A program made the position numbers and the translations under genes. 64,000 bases of DNA, taken from Hymenobacter properus (GTDB lineage Bacteria > Bacteroidota > Bacteroidia > Cytophagales > Hymenobacteraceae). Of this stretch, positions 35,146-45,252 are shown in pieces; position 1 is the first letter of the stretch, and every line of letters starts with the position of its first letter. The notes beneath the pieces were generated by a model. The model saw only the letters and a list, made by a program, of their open reading frames with translations. It made no database searches and was not told the DNA's origin. Location: positions 496,001 through 560,000 of the forward strand of contig NZ_JADQDP010000001.1 in NCBI RefSeq assembly GCF_015694735.1. Direction: 5' to 3'.

Positions 35146-37566
35146 TTAGTAGATATCGGGGAATTTCTCCGGGGCTACCTCGCTCATCAGCTCGTACACC
35201 GTGTCGAACACGTCTTCGGTGTTGGGTTTGCTGAAGTAGTCGCCGTCGGAGCTGTAGGCCGGGCGGTGGGGCTGCGCGGCCAGGCAGCGCGGCTGCGAGT
35301 CCAAGTAGCGGTAGGCACCCTGCTCATCCAGAACCTGCTGCATCATGAAGGCGGTGGCCCCACCGGGCACGTCTTCGTCGGCAAACACCACGCGGTTGGT
35401 TTTCTGCAGGCTGTCGGCAATCAGCTGGTCGGTGTCGAAAGGCAGCAGGGTCTGCACGTCGATTACTTCCACGGAAATGCCGACCTCGGCCAGCTGCTTG
35501 GCGGCGTCCATCACAATGCGACACATCGAGCCGTAGGTTACTACCGTTACGTCGGTGCCCTGCTTCAGAACCTCGGGGCGGCCCAGTGGCAGCGTGAACT
35601 CGCCCACGTTGCTGGGAATGGTTTCTTTCAGACGGTAGCCGTTCAGGCACTCAATCACCAAGGCGGGTTCGTCGCTACGCAGCAGCGTGTTGTAGAAGCC
35701 GGCCGCCTGTGTCATGTTGCGAGGCACGCACACGTGCATGCCCCGGATGCTGCCCAGAATCATTTGCATGGGCGAGCCCGAGTGCCAGATGCCCTCCAAG
35801 CGGTGCCCGCGGGTGCGCACAATGAGCGGGGCCTTCTGGCCACCCTTGGTGCGGTACTGCAGGCAGGCCAGGTCGTCGCTCAGAATCTGGATGGCGTAGA
35901 GCAGGTAGTCGAGGTACTGAATTTCGGTGATGGGGCGCAGGCCACGCAGCGCCGCCCCGATGCCCTGCCCTACGATGGTGCACTCGCGGATGCCGGTGTC
36001 GGTGATGCGCAGCTCGCCGAACTTCTCCTGCAAGCCGGCAAAGGCCTGGTTCACGTCGCCAATTTTGCCCACGTCCTCGCCAATGGCGAAGATGCTGGGG
36101 TCGCGCTGGAAGTTGGCGTCGAAGCAAGCCTGCAGCACCTCGCGGCCGTCGACCTGCGCGGCATCGGGTGCGAAGGAGGCGGCCACTTCCTCAATATTGC
36201 CCACTGCGTACTCGCTCTGGCTGAACAGGTTGGAATTGTAGCGGTCGGCGTTTTCGGCCAGCAGCTGTTCCAGGTGGCGCTGCACCACGCGGCGTCCAAA
36301 GCTGCGCTTCTCGTTGCGCACGGCGCGCAGCACCCGGCGCAGGGTCCGCACAATGTCGGCCCTGATGGGCGTGGGGTTGGCTTTCAGCTGCTCCACCATA
36401 TCGTGCAGCGAGTTCTCGGTGCCGGTGTCGGCCACCAGCTTTTCCAGCATGGCCACGGCCTCGTCGCGCTCGGCCTTGATGGGGTCGAAGAAGGCAGCCC
36501 AAGCGGCCGTACGGGCGGTTTTAATGGTTGCGGCAGCGGTTTTTTCGATGTCGTCCAGCTCCAGCTCGGTGGCGTGGCCCTCAGCTAGCAGCCATTCGCG
36601 CAGCTTGTGCAGGCAGTCGTGGGTTTCTTCCCAGTGCAGCCGGTCCTTGCTCTTGTAGCGCTCGTGCGAGCCGCTGGTGCTGTGGCCCTGCGGCTGCGTA
36701 AGCTCCGTGACGTGGACGAGCACGGGCACGTGCTGCTCGCGGCACACGGCGGCGGCACGCTGGTAGGTATCGAGCAGGCCGGCGTAGTCCCAGCCACGCA
36801 CCACAAAAATCTCAAAGCCCTGCTCCCCTTCGCCCTCGCGCTGCAGGCCCGCCATGATGGCCGAAATGCTCTGCTTGGTGGTCTGGTACTCGGCCGGCAC
36901 CGAGATGCCGTAATGGTCGTCCCACACGCTTACCAGCAGGGGCACCTGCAGCACGCCAGCCGCATTCAGCGTCTCAAAGAACATGCCCTCTGAGGTGCTG
37001 GCGTTGCCGATGGTGCCGAAGGCTACCTCATTACCATTGGTGGACAGGTCGGTGAACTGGTGCAGCTCGGGGTTTTGGCGGAACAATTTGGATGCGTAGG
37101 CCAACCCCAGCAGTCGCGGCATCTGGCCGCCGGTGGGCGAGATGTCGGCCGAAGAATTCTTGCTGTTGACGAGCGGCTTGAGGTTGCCGTCGTCGTCGAG
37201 CATGCGGGTGGCGAAGTGGCCATTCATGGCGCGGCCAGCAGTGGCGGGCTCGGCCTCGGCGTCGGGGTTGGCGTAGAGCTGGGCGAAGTACTGCTGCCAG
37301 GTGAGCTCGCCAATGGCCACCATGAAGGTCTGGTCGCGGTAGTAGCCGGCGCGGAAGTCGCCGTTCTGGAAGGCGCGGGCCATGGCCAGCTGCGGCACTT
37401 CCTTGCCATCGCCGAAGATGCCAAACTTGGCTTTGCCCATAAACACTTCCTTGCGGCCGGCCAATGAGGCGTGCCGGCTTTCCCAGGCCAGGCGGTAATC
37501 GGTGAGAAAATCGGCCTTGGTGAGGGGCGCGCCTAGCACAGGTTGGGCAGTTTCAGCAGCTGACAT
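35146..37566 (-). CDS. 2-oxoacid dehydrogenase E1, fused alpha and beta subunits
   Basis: 806 residues. The alpha-like half (about 1-400) holds the thiamine pyrophosphate region GTIGNASTSEGMFFETLNA and VSVWDDHYGISVPAEY; the beta-like half (about 470-806) has IGEDVGKIGDVNQAF, IVGQGIGAALRG and DEDVPGGATAFMM. Decarboxylates a branched-chain or related 2-oxoacid and passes the acyl group to an E2 lipoyl protein, which is not in the window. The fused form is common in Bacteroidota. Substrate (2-oxoisovalerate or pyruvate) not decided from sequence. Confidence 0.9.
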   Translation of the reverse strand: MSAAETAQPVLGAPLTKADFLTDYRLAWESRHASLAGRKEVFMGKAKFGIFGDGKEVPQLAMARAFQNGDFRAGYYRDQTFMVAIGELTWQQYFAQLYANPDAEAEPATAGRAMNGHFATRMLDDDGNLKPLVNSKNSSADISPTGGQMPRLLGLAYASKLFRQNPELHQFTDLSTNGNEVAFGTIGNASTSEGMFFETLNAAGVLQVPLLVSVWDDHYGISVPAEYQTTKQSISAIMAGLQREGEGEQGFEIFVVRGWDYAGLLDTYQRAAAVCREQHVPVLVHVTELTQPQGHSTSGSHERYKSKDRLHWEETHDCLHKLREWLLAEGHATELELDDIEKTAAATIKTARTAAWAAFFDPIKAERDEAVAMLEKLVADTGTENSLHDMVEQLKANPTPIRADIVRTLRRVLRAVRNEKRSFGRRVVQRHLEQLLAENADRYNSNLFSQSEYAVGNIEEVAASFAPDAAQVDGREVLQACFDANFQRDPSIFAIGEDVGKIGDVNQAFAGLQEKFGELRITDTGIRECTIVGQGIGAALRGLRPITEIQYLDYLLYAIQILSDDLACLQYRTKGGQKAPLIVRTRGHRLEGIWHSGSPMQMILGSIRGMHVCVPRNMTQAAGFYNTLLRSDEPALVIECLNGYRLKETIPSNVGEFTLPLGRPEVLKQGTDVTVVTYGSMCRIVMDAAKQLAEVGISVEVIDVQTLLPFDTDQLIADSLQKTNRVVFADEDVPGGATAFMMQQVLDEQGAYRYLDSQPRCLAAQPHRPAYSSDGDYFSKPNTEDVFDTVYELMSEVAPEKFPDIY

Positions 37567-37818
37567 AGAATACGGGAACGGAAGTGGGAATTCTTAGAGA
37601 GAAAGGGCGAAGGGCCGGAGCCACGCTGCAAAAATACGGAATCGGGGCCGGCTAGGTGGTGCGAGGGCTTTGACCGTATATTTGGGGTGGAAAGGGTAGC
37701 CCACCGGGGTTAAGAATTGACGCCCGACGTTTGTTCACCAATTGCGTGGGCCACCTGAAACCATTTTGCCGCCTTTGGTGCTTGCTTTTTTGATTTCCAA
37801 CGACTTTCAATTTTTCTC

Positions 37819-38589
37819 ATGAAACGTCTTTTTACCCTCTGCCTGCTGGCTTTTGCCATCACGGCCCACGCCCAGGGCGTGATGAAGTTTGAAACCGACA
37901 ACCACGACTTCGGCAACGTGCCCGAGGGCACGATGGCTACCTACGAATTCAAGTTCAAGAACACCGGCACCCAGCCCGTGGTCATTGCCAACGTGCAGGC
38001 CAGCTGCGGCTGCACCACCCCCGACTGGACCAAAACGCCCGTTCTGCCCGGCAAAACCGGCATCATCAAGGCCATGTACAGCAGCGCCGGTCGCCCCGGC
38101 GTGTTCAACAAAACGGTGACCGTGACCAGCAATGCTGCTGAACCTAGCAAGGTGCTCACCATCAAAGGTTCGGTGCTCACCAAGGAGCAGATGAAGCCCA
38201 CGCTCACGCCCGCCCAGCTGGCCGCCTCGCCCCACCTCGTGATAGACCGCACCAGCCACGATTTCGGCAAGCTGGAAGCCGGCCAGCAGCCCGCGGCCCG
38301 CTTCACCATCAAAAACACCGGCAAAACTGAGCTGGTGCTTGGCGCCCTCACCTCGGGCTGCTACTGCGTGGGCTACAAGGCCACGCCCAAGCCCATTGCC
38401 CCCGGCCAGAGCGAAGTGGTGGAACTGCTCTATAGCCAGCGCCAGCTCGGCCAGGTGAGCGACGTGGTGACAATTTCCTCGAACGACGTGAGCGGCGACG
38501 CCAAAATCACACTGAAAGCCAACATCGTGCGCGACCTCAGCGGCAACAGCATGGTGAAGGAAAGCGGCACGGCCGTGCCGTTTAAGTAA
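37819..38589 (+). CDS. Secreted protein with two DUF1573 domains
   Basis: 256 residues. Signal peptide (1-19, ITAHAQ). Two DUF1573 immunoglobulin-like repeats, each with a HDFG motif (NHDFGNVPEG, SHDFGKLEAG) and a Cys pair (CGCTTPDW, GCYCVGY). Typical Bacteroidota envelope protein of unknown role. The 250-base region before it shows no other gene; followed by a terminator. Confidence 0.88.
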   Translation: MKRLFTLCLLAFAITAHAQGVMKFETDNHDFGNVPEGTMATYEFKFKNTGTQPVVIANVQASCGCTTPDWTKTPVLPGKTGIIKAMYSSAGRPGVFNKTVTVTSNAAEPSKVLTIKGSVLTKEQMKPTLTPAQLAASPHLVIDRTSHDFGKLEAGQQPAARFTIKNTGKTELVLGALTSGCYCVGYKATPKPIAPGQSEVVELLYSQRQLGQVSDVVTISSNDVSGDAKITLKANIVRDLSGNSMVKESGTAVPFK

Positions 38590-38649
38590 GAACCACAGAT
38601 TGGCGCGGATTTTTCGAATTCCGCCAATTTTGTCGACGTTGAAATTTAG

Positions 38650-38679
38650 AAGCCCTGCCATTGCGGCGGGGCTTTTTTT
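38650..38679 (+). terminator. Terminator after the DUF1573 gene
   Basis: AGCCCTGCC pairs with GGCGGGGCT (one G-T pair) around ATTGC, then seven T. Confidence 0.82.
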
Positions 38680-38718
38680 GTTAGGTTGCTTCTCCGCTTT
38701 ACTTACCGCCGTATCACC

Positions 38719-39294
38719 GTGAAATTGACCGAAGCGCTTCGTCGCTGCCTGTTTCCTGAGAGGGCTTTCCGGTGGTATAGTCGCCTGCCACCAGCCGACC
38801 TGCAGGGCCGACTTCAAGCGGTGAACCCGTTGCCGGCTGTCCAACCGTCGTTCCGAAGAATCGGCGCAGGCGACAACGAACTGTATTTGTGGCTTGAAAT
38901 GGATGACGCGCGGTTTAAGATGGTAGCCCGGCGGCTGGTGCCGGATACGTCGCCCGAGCTACGCATTACCGGTAGCGTGCGTGCCAACGGGCAGGGCAGC
39001 ATCATGGCCGGCACGGTGCAGTGGGACTTAACGCGAAGGATTACTTGGCTTATTTTCAGGTTTGTGGTTTTATTATCGGCCACCTCGTGGCTTTTAAAAA
39101 GCCTTGCTACTCAAAGCGGCAGGCATCACTGGGATGCCTTGGCATTGATTGGCTGGATTGCTGCGGTTTCTGCCGTAGCAGCAGCCCCCTTTGTTGAATT
39201 TTCCTTGCTCTGCGGCAACCTGCTGCCGAAAGTTCAGGGACGCTTTCTAGCAATTGACTGCCCTTTAAAAAGGGAACTTGTGTTGCCTAAGTAA
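38719..39294 (+). CDS. Membrane protein of unknown function
   Basis: About 191 residues. Soluble N-terminal half, then two predicted membrane helices (about 115-140 and 152-180). No family recognised. No ATG is available: GTG 38719 is preferred, TTG 38686 is the alternative, so the exact start is unsure. Lies only 40 bases after a terminator. Confidence 0.6.
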   Translation: MKLTEALRRCLFPERAFRWYSRLPPADLQGRLQAVNPLPAVQPSFRRIGAGDNELYLWLEMDDARFKMVARRLVPDTSPELRITGSVRANGQGSIMAGTVQWDLTRRITWLIFRFVVLLSATSWLLKSLATQSGRHHWDALALIGWIAAVSAVAAAPFVEFSLLCGNLLPKVQGRFLAIDCPLKRELVLPK

Positions 39295-39376
39295 CTCAGC
39301 AACTGTTCGCTGCTGCGCAAATAACTGAGGCACCGATTTAAATTCAATCCGGCCGACTAACAACTGCAACCCAATT

Positions 39377-39390
39377 AATGTATGTACATT
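39377..39390. promoter_or_regulatory. Palindromic operator candidate upstream of the VOC gene
   Basis: AATGTATGTACATT, a perfect inverted repeat (AATGTA/TACATT around TG), ten bases upstream of the -7 box. The position suits a repressor; the binding protein is unknown. Confidence 0.45.
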
Positions 39391-39399
39391 ATTTATGTG

Positions 39400-39407
39400 T
39401 AACTTTG
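39400..39407 (+). promoter_or_regulatory. -7 promoter box of the VOC gene
   Basis: TAACTTTG, perfect TAnnTTTG, ending four bases before ATG 39412. The message would be leaderless or start translation at ATG 39424. Confidence 0.6.
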
Positions 39408-39411
39408 CAAT

Positions 39412-39939
39412 ATGGAGAACTCAATGAACAACGGAACCCCGGCGGCCAGCGACGCCTACGTAGTGCCCGCGCAAACGCGCATCGGACACGTGCACCTGCA
39501 GGTCACGGATATTGATAAAGCCCTCGGCTTTTACCGCGACATTCTGGGTTTTCAGGTGGTGCAGCGGTTTGGCAATCAAGTGGCCTTTATTTCGGCGGGC
39601 GGCTACCACCATCACATCGGGCTGAACACTTGGAATAGCCTGGGCGGCCCGCCCGCGCGCAAGCACGGTGCGGGGCTGTACCACACGGCTATTTTGTATG
39701 CCACGCGGGCTGAGCTGGCGGGGGCGCTGAAGCAGCTGGCGCTGGCGAAGTACCCCATCACGGGCTCGGCCGACCACGGCGTGTCGGAAGCCATTTACCT
39801 CGACGACCCCGACGGCAACGGCGTGGAGCTGTACTGGGACCGGCCGCGCGAGCAATGGCCCCTGACCGCCGCGGGCGAGGTGCAGATGTACACCCGCGCC
39901 CTCGACCTGAACGCACTGCTGGCCGAAGCCCCGGAATAA
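39412..39939 (+). CDS. Glyoxalase/VOC-family dioxygenase-like protein
   Basis: 175 residues with the vicinal oxygen chelate fold. [24 protein letters not shown] is module one; [11 protein letters not shown] and [12 protein letters not shown] are middle motifs; [23 protein letters not shown] is typical of CatE-like catechol 2,3-dioxygenase/glyoxalase proteins. Likely metal ligands are the His in GHVH, a His in YHHH or YHTA, and the Glu in GVELYW. Start could be 39412 or 39424, given the -7 box at 39400. A palindrome upstream suggests inducible control, perhaps by quinones or aldehydes. Confidence 0.85.
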   Translation: MENSMNNGTPAASDAYVVPAQTRIGHVHLQVTDIDKALGFYRDILGFQVVQRFGNQVAFISAGGYHHHIGLNTWNSLGGPPARKHGAGLYHTAILYATRAELAGALKQLALAKYPITGSADHGVSEAIYLDDPDGNGVELYWDRPREQWPLTAAGEVQMYTRALDLNALLAEAPE

Positions 39940-39976
39940 GCCCAAATCCTGCGCGGAACGAGGGAACCGGGGCCCT

Positions 39977-39984
39977 TATCTTTG
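39977..39984 (+). promoter_or_regulatory. -7 promoter box of ald
   Basis: TATCTTTG matches TAnnTTTG, about 50 bases before ATG 40033. No clear -33 element seen. Confidence 0.5.
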
Positions 39985-40032
39985 CGTCTCGAAAACTCAC
40001 CTCCCACTCCACCTCCAACCCTCCCCCTTTTT

Positions 40033-41160
<1,128 letters not shown>

Positions 41161-41176
41161 CAAAACCCATAACTAG

Positions 41177-41240
41177 GCCCATGGCCAAATAAAAAGCCCT
41201 CCCGAACCAAATCGGGAAGGCTTTTTATTTGGCCATGGGC
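41177..41240. terminator. Bidirectional terminator after ald
   Basis: Long stem starting GCCCATGGCCAAATAAAAAG and ending with its inverted complement, around a loop of ACCAAA. Serves the convergent ald and the lipoprotein gene at 41287. Confidence 0.92.
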
Positions 41241-41286
41241 TGGCGGCCAGCCAGCGGTGGCGGGACCTAAAACTGGCGGCCCGTCC

Positions 41287-41745
41287 TTAATGCAAATCGT
41301 TGTAGGATAGCGAGAACCGAATCCATTCGGGCGGATTCACGGCCGTAGGGTTAGCCGTAAACTCCGTTCTCTGACGCACTTCGCCGTCCACTATCATTTC
41401 TCCCAAAATTTTGGCTCCGACCGGAAATACTTGTCTAACGCCACCGCAAGTAGGGAAATTAATGGAGGCTTCGAAGAATTCGCGCGGACGCAGCTGCACC
41501 GGACGCATGGTATCCCAATTGTCTTTTATGACGGAATACCAGGTCGAGCCCGCCACGGAGTCGCGGTTCTGGAGTGGATGGGTCTGGACTTTATACGTGA
41601 TAAAGGCATCCTTGGCGCCGGTGAGCTGAAAGTGCACGTAAACCCGCGGCGTGGGCTCTGCCGGTTTGGGTGCTTCAGAAGTATCGGCTTGGCACCCCAT
41701 CAGCAGTGGGAATAGAAGGAAACCAGTGGCATACAGTGCTTTCAT
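41287..41745 (-). CDS. Small lipoprotein of unknown function
   Basis: 152 residues with lipobox LLMGC (Cys 18). A Pro-rich linker is followed by a predicted beta domain. No family recognised. Divergent from the LTA-synthase-type gene 110 bases away. Confidence 0.72.
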   Translation of the reverse strand: MKALYATGFLLFPLLMGCQADTSEAPKPAEPTPRVYVHFQLTGAKDAFITYKVQTHPLQNRDSVAGSTWYSVIKDNWDTMRPVQLRPREFFEASINFPTCGGVRQVFPVGAKILGEMIVDGEVRQRTEFTANPTAVNPPEWIRFSLSYNDLH

Positions 41746-41854
41746 GTCTGGAATATAGGGGTAAGTTTCCGTAGTTCACTGCTGGTCAACCCGTCCGTTT
41801 CACCTTTGCCTGCTATCTAAGCATCTTTTTACATCAACTGTCGTCTTCTTTTTA

Positions 41855-43765
41855 ATGCTTCCCTCGCCTGCCGTTCGCCTGTTGCTGCGCCGCTTTGCCT
41901 TGCTCATGGGCGTGTACACGCTGCTGCGGTTGGGCTTTTATGCGTTCAACTTCGCCACGTTTCGTGGCGTTGACGCGGGGTCGGTGCTGCTGGCTTTTGT
42001 GCACGGGCTGCGCTTTGATGTGGCAGCCTTGCTCTGGCTGAACCTGCCGCTGGTGCTGTTTTCATTGCTGCTGCCCGTGCGCAGCCGGGCGGGGCAGGAG
42101 GGCTTGCGCGCACTGTTTGTGCTGGTGAATTTGCTGGGCTTTTTGCTCAACATCATCGACTGGCAGTACTTTAAGTTCATTGGCCGGCGGCTGAGCAACG
42201 AGTGGCACACCATCAGCGACGACCTGGCCCGGCAGGCTGGTCAGATTGGGCTGCACTACTGGTACCTGGCCATTCCGCTGCTGGGGCTTGGCTACCTGCT
42301 GTGGCGCCTGTGCCCCATGCCCACAAGGGCCGAACTGGCGGTGCAGCCTCCGCGGGGGCTTCAGTGGCTGGGGCGGGGACTGGAATTTGCGCTGGTGGTG
42401 GGCCTGGTGGTGCTGGGCCTGCGCGGTGGCTGGCAGCTGAAGCCGTTGCGCACGGGCATCGCATTTGAGCAGCAGCCCGCCGTGCTGGGCCACCTGACGC
42501 TGAACAGCACGTTCACGGTGCTGAAGTCGTTCGATGAAGTGCCCATTGAGCGCGTGAACTACTTCGCCTCCGAAGCTGCGCTGCGGCCTGCTTTAGCAGC
42601 CGCGCCACTGCCGAAGCGGGACGGGGCGCCAGTGGCCAACAACGTGGTAATTCTCCTGCTCGAAAGCTTCGGCTCGGAATACACCGGCGTGGAAAATGGC
42701 GGGCGCGGCGGGTTCACGCCATTCTTCGATTCACTGGCTACGGCGCCCGGCGCGCTGCTCATGCGCGATAACTATGCCAACGGCCGCCGCTCCATTGAGG
42801 CGCTGCCGGCCGTGCTCTCGGGACTGCCTTCGCTGATGGACGAGCCCTTCATCACCTCCAGCTTCCAGACGGCGGAAATGCACGGGCTGGGCGAAATACT
42901 GGGCCGCAACGGCTACGCCACGGCCATGTACCACGCCGGCACCAACGGCACCATGGGCTTTGATATGTTCAGCGGCATTGCCGGCATGCAGCGCTACTAC
43001 GGCCTGAACGAATACCCCAGCGGAGCCAAGAGCCCTGACTACGACGGCCACTGGGGCATTTTCGACGAGCCCTACCTGCAGTACTTCAACCGGCAGCTCT
43101 CGGCCACCAAGCAGCCGTTTTTTGCCACGCTTTTCACCCTCAGCGCTCACGACCCGTTCACCATTCCGGCGCAGCACAAAGGGCGGTTTCCGGCGGGCAC
43201 GCAGCCCATTCACCCCACCATTGCTTACACCGATTTGGCATTGCGGCGCTTTTTCCGGGCGGCCAGCCGGGAGCCCTGGTTTGCGCGCACGCTGTTTGTG
43301 CTCACGGCCGACCACACCTCCCAGAGCGACCAGCCCAGCTACCAAAACGTGCTGGGCCAGCACAAAACCCCGCTGCTATTCTATCGGCCCGGCCAGCCCC
43401 TGCCTCCTGCCAACCCGCACCGCATCAGCCAGCAGGCCGACGTACCGGCTTCGGTGCTCGACGTGCTGGGGCTGCCGCAGGAGCAAAAGTTGCTGCTGCC
43501 CTTCGGCTCCTCGGTGTTTGATGCCAGTAGCCCTGGCCGGGCCCTGTTCCGCGACGGCGAGTCTTACTACCTGGTGCATTCCGATTTCGTGACCGAGCTG
43601 ACCAACAAGAACGAAGTCCGGCTTTATCCCTACCAGGACCATTTCATACCCACCGAGCCGGTGGCCAAGCCTGACCCGGCGTTGGTGAAAAAATACGGCG
43701 ACGAGCTGCGCGCCTGCGTGCAGTTTTATGTGAATGGCCTGGTGGATAACCGGTTATATAAGTAG
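41855..43765 (+). CDS. LTA synthase-family membrane phosphotransferase/sulfatase
   Basis: 636 residues. Five predicted membrane helices in the first ~200 residues, then an extracytoplasmic sulfatase-fold domain. Metal site residues are in VVILLLESFGSEYTG and VLTADHTSQSD, and RRSIEALPAVLSGLPS holds the probable catalytic Ser/Thr. In Gram-positive bacteria this family makes lipoteichoic acid; in Bacteroidota the product is unknown, perhaps phosphoglycerol or phosphoethanolamine on glycans or lipids. Single gene. Confidence 0.88.
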   Translation: MLPSPAVRLLLRRFALLMGVYTLLRLGFYAFNFATFRGVDAGSVLLAFVHGLRFDVAALLWLNLPLVLFSLLLPVRSRAGQEGLRALFVLVNLLGFLLNIIDWQYFKFIGRRLSNEWHTISDDLARQAGQIGLHYWYLAIPLLGLGYLLWRLCPMPTRAELAVQPPRGLQWLGRGLEFALVVGLVVLGLRGGWQLKPLRTGIAFEQQPAVLGHLTLNSTFTVLKSFDEVPIERVNYFASEAALRPALAAAPLPKRDGAPVANNVVILLLESFGSEYTGVENGGRGGFTPFFDSLATAPGALLMRDNYANGRRSIEALPAVLSGLPSLMDEPFITSSFQTAEMHGLGEILGRNGYATAMYHAGTNGTMGFDMFSGIAGMQRYYGLNEYPSGAKSPDYDGHWGIFDEPYLQYFNRQLSATKQPFFATLFTLSAHDPFTIPAQHKGRFPAGTQPIHPTIAYTDLALRRFFRAASREPWFARTLFVLTADHTSQSDQPSYQNVLGQHKTPLLFYRPGQPLPPANPHRISQQADVPASVLDVLGLPQEQKLLLPFGSSVFDASSPGRALFRDGESYYLVHSDFVTELTNKNEVRLYPYQDHFIPTEPVAKPDPALVKKYGDELRACVQFYVNGLVDNRLYK

Positions 43766-43838
43766 TTGACTTGTCTGTTTTTTTCTGGAACAGGTTTGAG
43801 ATTTGTTTAAGATGACTACCCTTTGCGTAAACTCTAAC

Positions 43839-44438
43839 CTAAGAGAAAAAGAGGTAGGCGCTCTCCGCTATATCGTTCATCAACGCGCCGGTAGGCTGAT
43901 TCCACCACGGCAGGTGAATGGCGCGGCTGGTGACGTTCAGCGCAAACAGCCGCTCGCGCGCATCCGGCGGCACGTCCAGCAGCACGAACGACGCCACCCG
44001 GCCCTCCCACGCAATGGTCACCGAGTGGCCCCATGTCCGCAGCGCCGGAGGCGTGTTCCACCCTGCCGAGAAGTGGAGCCGCAGCGCCACGAGGTGGTGG
44101 TGGGGAAGGGTCCATTCGTCCGCTCCCCAGCGAAGGGTAACGGTGTCGCGCCGGAAGATGATTTCCCCGGCCTGCCGCCGCGCATACGCCGATGCTAGGC
44201 CATTGAGCAACACCGCCCCGAGGCAGAGCAGCAATGCCCCGGCGCCTACCAGGAACGCAGGAACAGCTATTTCCCGGTCATTCAAAAAATAAAAGAGCGC
44301 CACGCTGCCCAACGCCAGCACCAGCAGCGCATTGGCAACAGCCGGTTGGTAGGAGCGCCCGCTTCGGCGCACCACCTTAACGCGCAGCGCGGGGAGTGGC
44401 GCCTTTTCTGGTTCGAGGAGGGAACGTGCAGACTCCAT
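43839..44438 (-). CDS. Membrane protein of unknown function (PH-like tail)
   Basis: 199 residues. Two membrane helices (about 32-52 and 58-80) followed by a soluble C-terminal part starting GEIIFRRDTVTLRWGADEW, which looks like a small beta-barrel of the bacterial PH type. No family assigned with confidence. Begins in a GC-rich context and is convergent with the preceding gene. Confidence 0.65.
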   Translation of the reverse strand: MESARSLLEPEKAPLPALRVKVVRRSGRSYQPAVANALLVLALGSVALFYFLNDREIAVPAFLVGAGALLLCLGAVLLNGLASAYARRQAGEIIFRRDTVTLRWGADEWTLPHHHLVALRLHFSAGWNTPPALRTWGHSVTIAWEGRVASFVLLDVPPDARERLFALNVTSRAIHLPWWNQPTGALMNDIAESAYLFFS

Positions 44439-44596
44439 GCAGACGAAAATAAGGGCCGGACGCCGCTCGGCCGTTTGCGGCTCGCATTGCCTCGATGTAA
44501 GGGTGGACTGTTTAAACGCTCGGTTTCCTAAACGACTATTCCATACGCTCTCGCAATCCTTTATGTATGATGCAATGAGTGCACTTCGTGAGTATA

Positions 44597-44664
44597 GAGT
44601 TTACGAAACTCGTCTACTGATGGAAGTTTACGAAATGCGCGGTGGCAATGAGTTTCGTAAACTC
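44597..44664. repeat. 15-base inverted repeat with a third half copy
   Basis: GAGTTTACGAAACTC (44597-44611) and its inverted complement GAGTTTCGTAAACTC (44650-44664) flank a third partial copy, GTTTACGAAAT, near 44626. The surrounding 44530-44670 is AT-rich. The right arm ends four bases from the stop of the next gene. Confidence 0.7.
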
Positions 44665-44667
44665 ACC

Positions 44668-45132
44668 CTATAAATAATTCACCGCTGCCGCAAACGCTGG
44701 GATTTCTGCCAGGCGCTCATTGGTCCGGCTCACAAAATCAACGCGCCAACAGTAGTGCACCAAGCCGTTGGTGAGCAGCAGCAGCGGGGCTCCGATGGTC
44801 TGGTTGTAGGTGGCCGCCTGCTGAGCCACTTTGGCATCTATTGTTACGCTGGGGGCTTTGCACTCCACTAGCAGCAGGGGCTGGCCGGCGGGGTCGAGAG
44901 CTAGCAGGTCGGTGCGCTTTTGGCGCTGGTTGTAGCGCAGGCCGCGCTCCAGGGCCAGCAGGCCGCGCGGGTAGCCGAGGTCGTTGATTAAATAATGCAC
45001 TACGTGCTGGCGCACCCACTCCTCGGGCGTGAGCACGACATGCTTGCGCCGGAGAATGTCCCAGATGAGTGGCTGATTTGTGGCCGATTGCGTAAGTTTG
45101 GCCTCGAAAGGCGGCAGGTCCAGGGCTTGCAT
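44668..45132 (-). CDS. Type I restriction enzyme R N-terminal (HSDR_N) domain protein
   Basis: 154 residues. A stand-alone PD-(D/E)xK-fold domain: Asp75 in KRTDLLALD and Glu90-x-Lys92 in LLLVECKAP match the nuclease core, with the family's EEWVRQHVVHYLINDLGYP before it. No methylase or specificity subunit is nearby, so it is not a restriction system. ATG 45132 was chosen; the frame is open farther upstream but runs into the divergent AMP nucleosidase gene. Role unknown, possibly DNA repair. Confidence 0.82.
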   Translation of the reverse strand: MQALDLPPFEAKLTQSATNQPLIWDILRRKHVVLTPEEWVRQHVVHYLINDLGYPRGLLALERGLRYNQRQKRTDLLALDPAGQPLLLVECKAPSVTIDAKVAQQAATYNQTIGAPLLLLTNGLVHYCWRVDFVSRTNERLAEIPAFAAAVNYL

Positions 45133-45252
45133 CACCTCCAAAGGTAGGGGTCGGGTAATTGAGTGACTGAGCAACCGAGTGGCTAAGTGACTCCGAAACC
45201 CGTACCCTTTTCTCACTCCCACCCTTAGCCATTCAGCCACTCCCACACCTTT

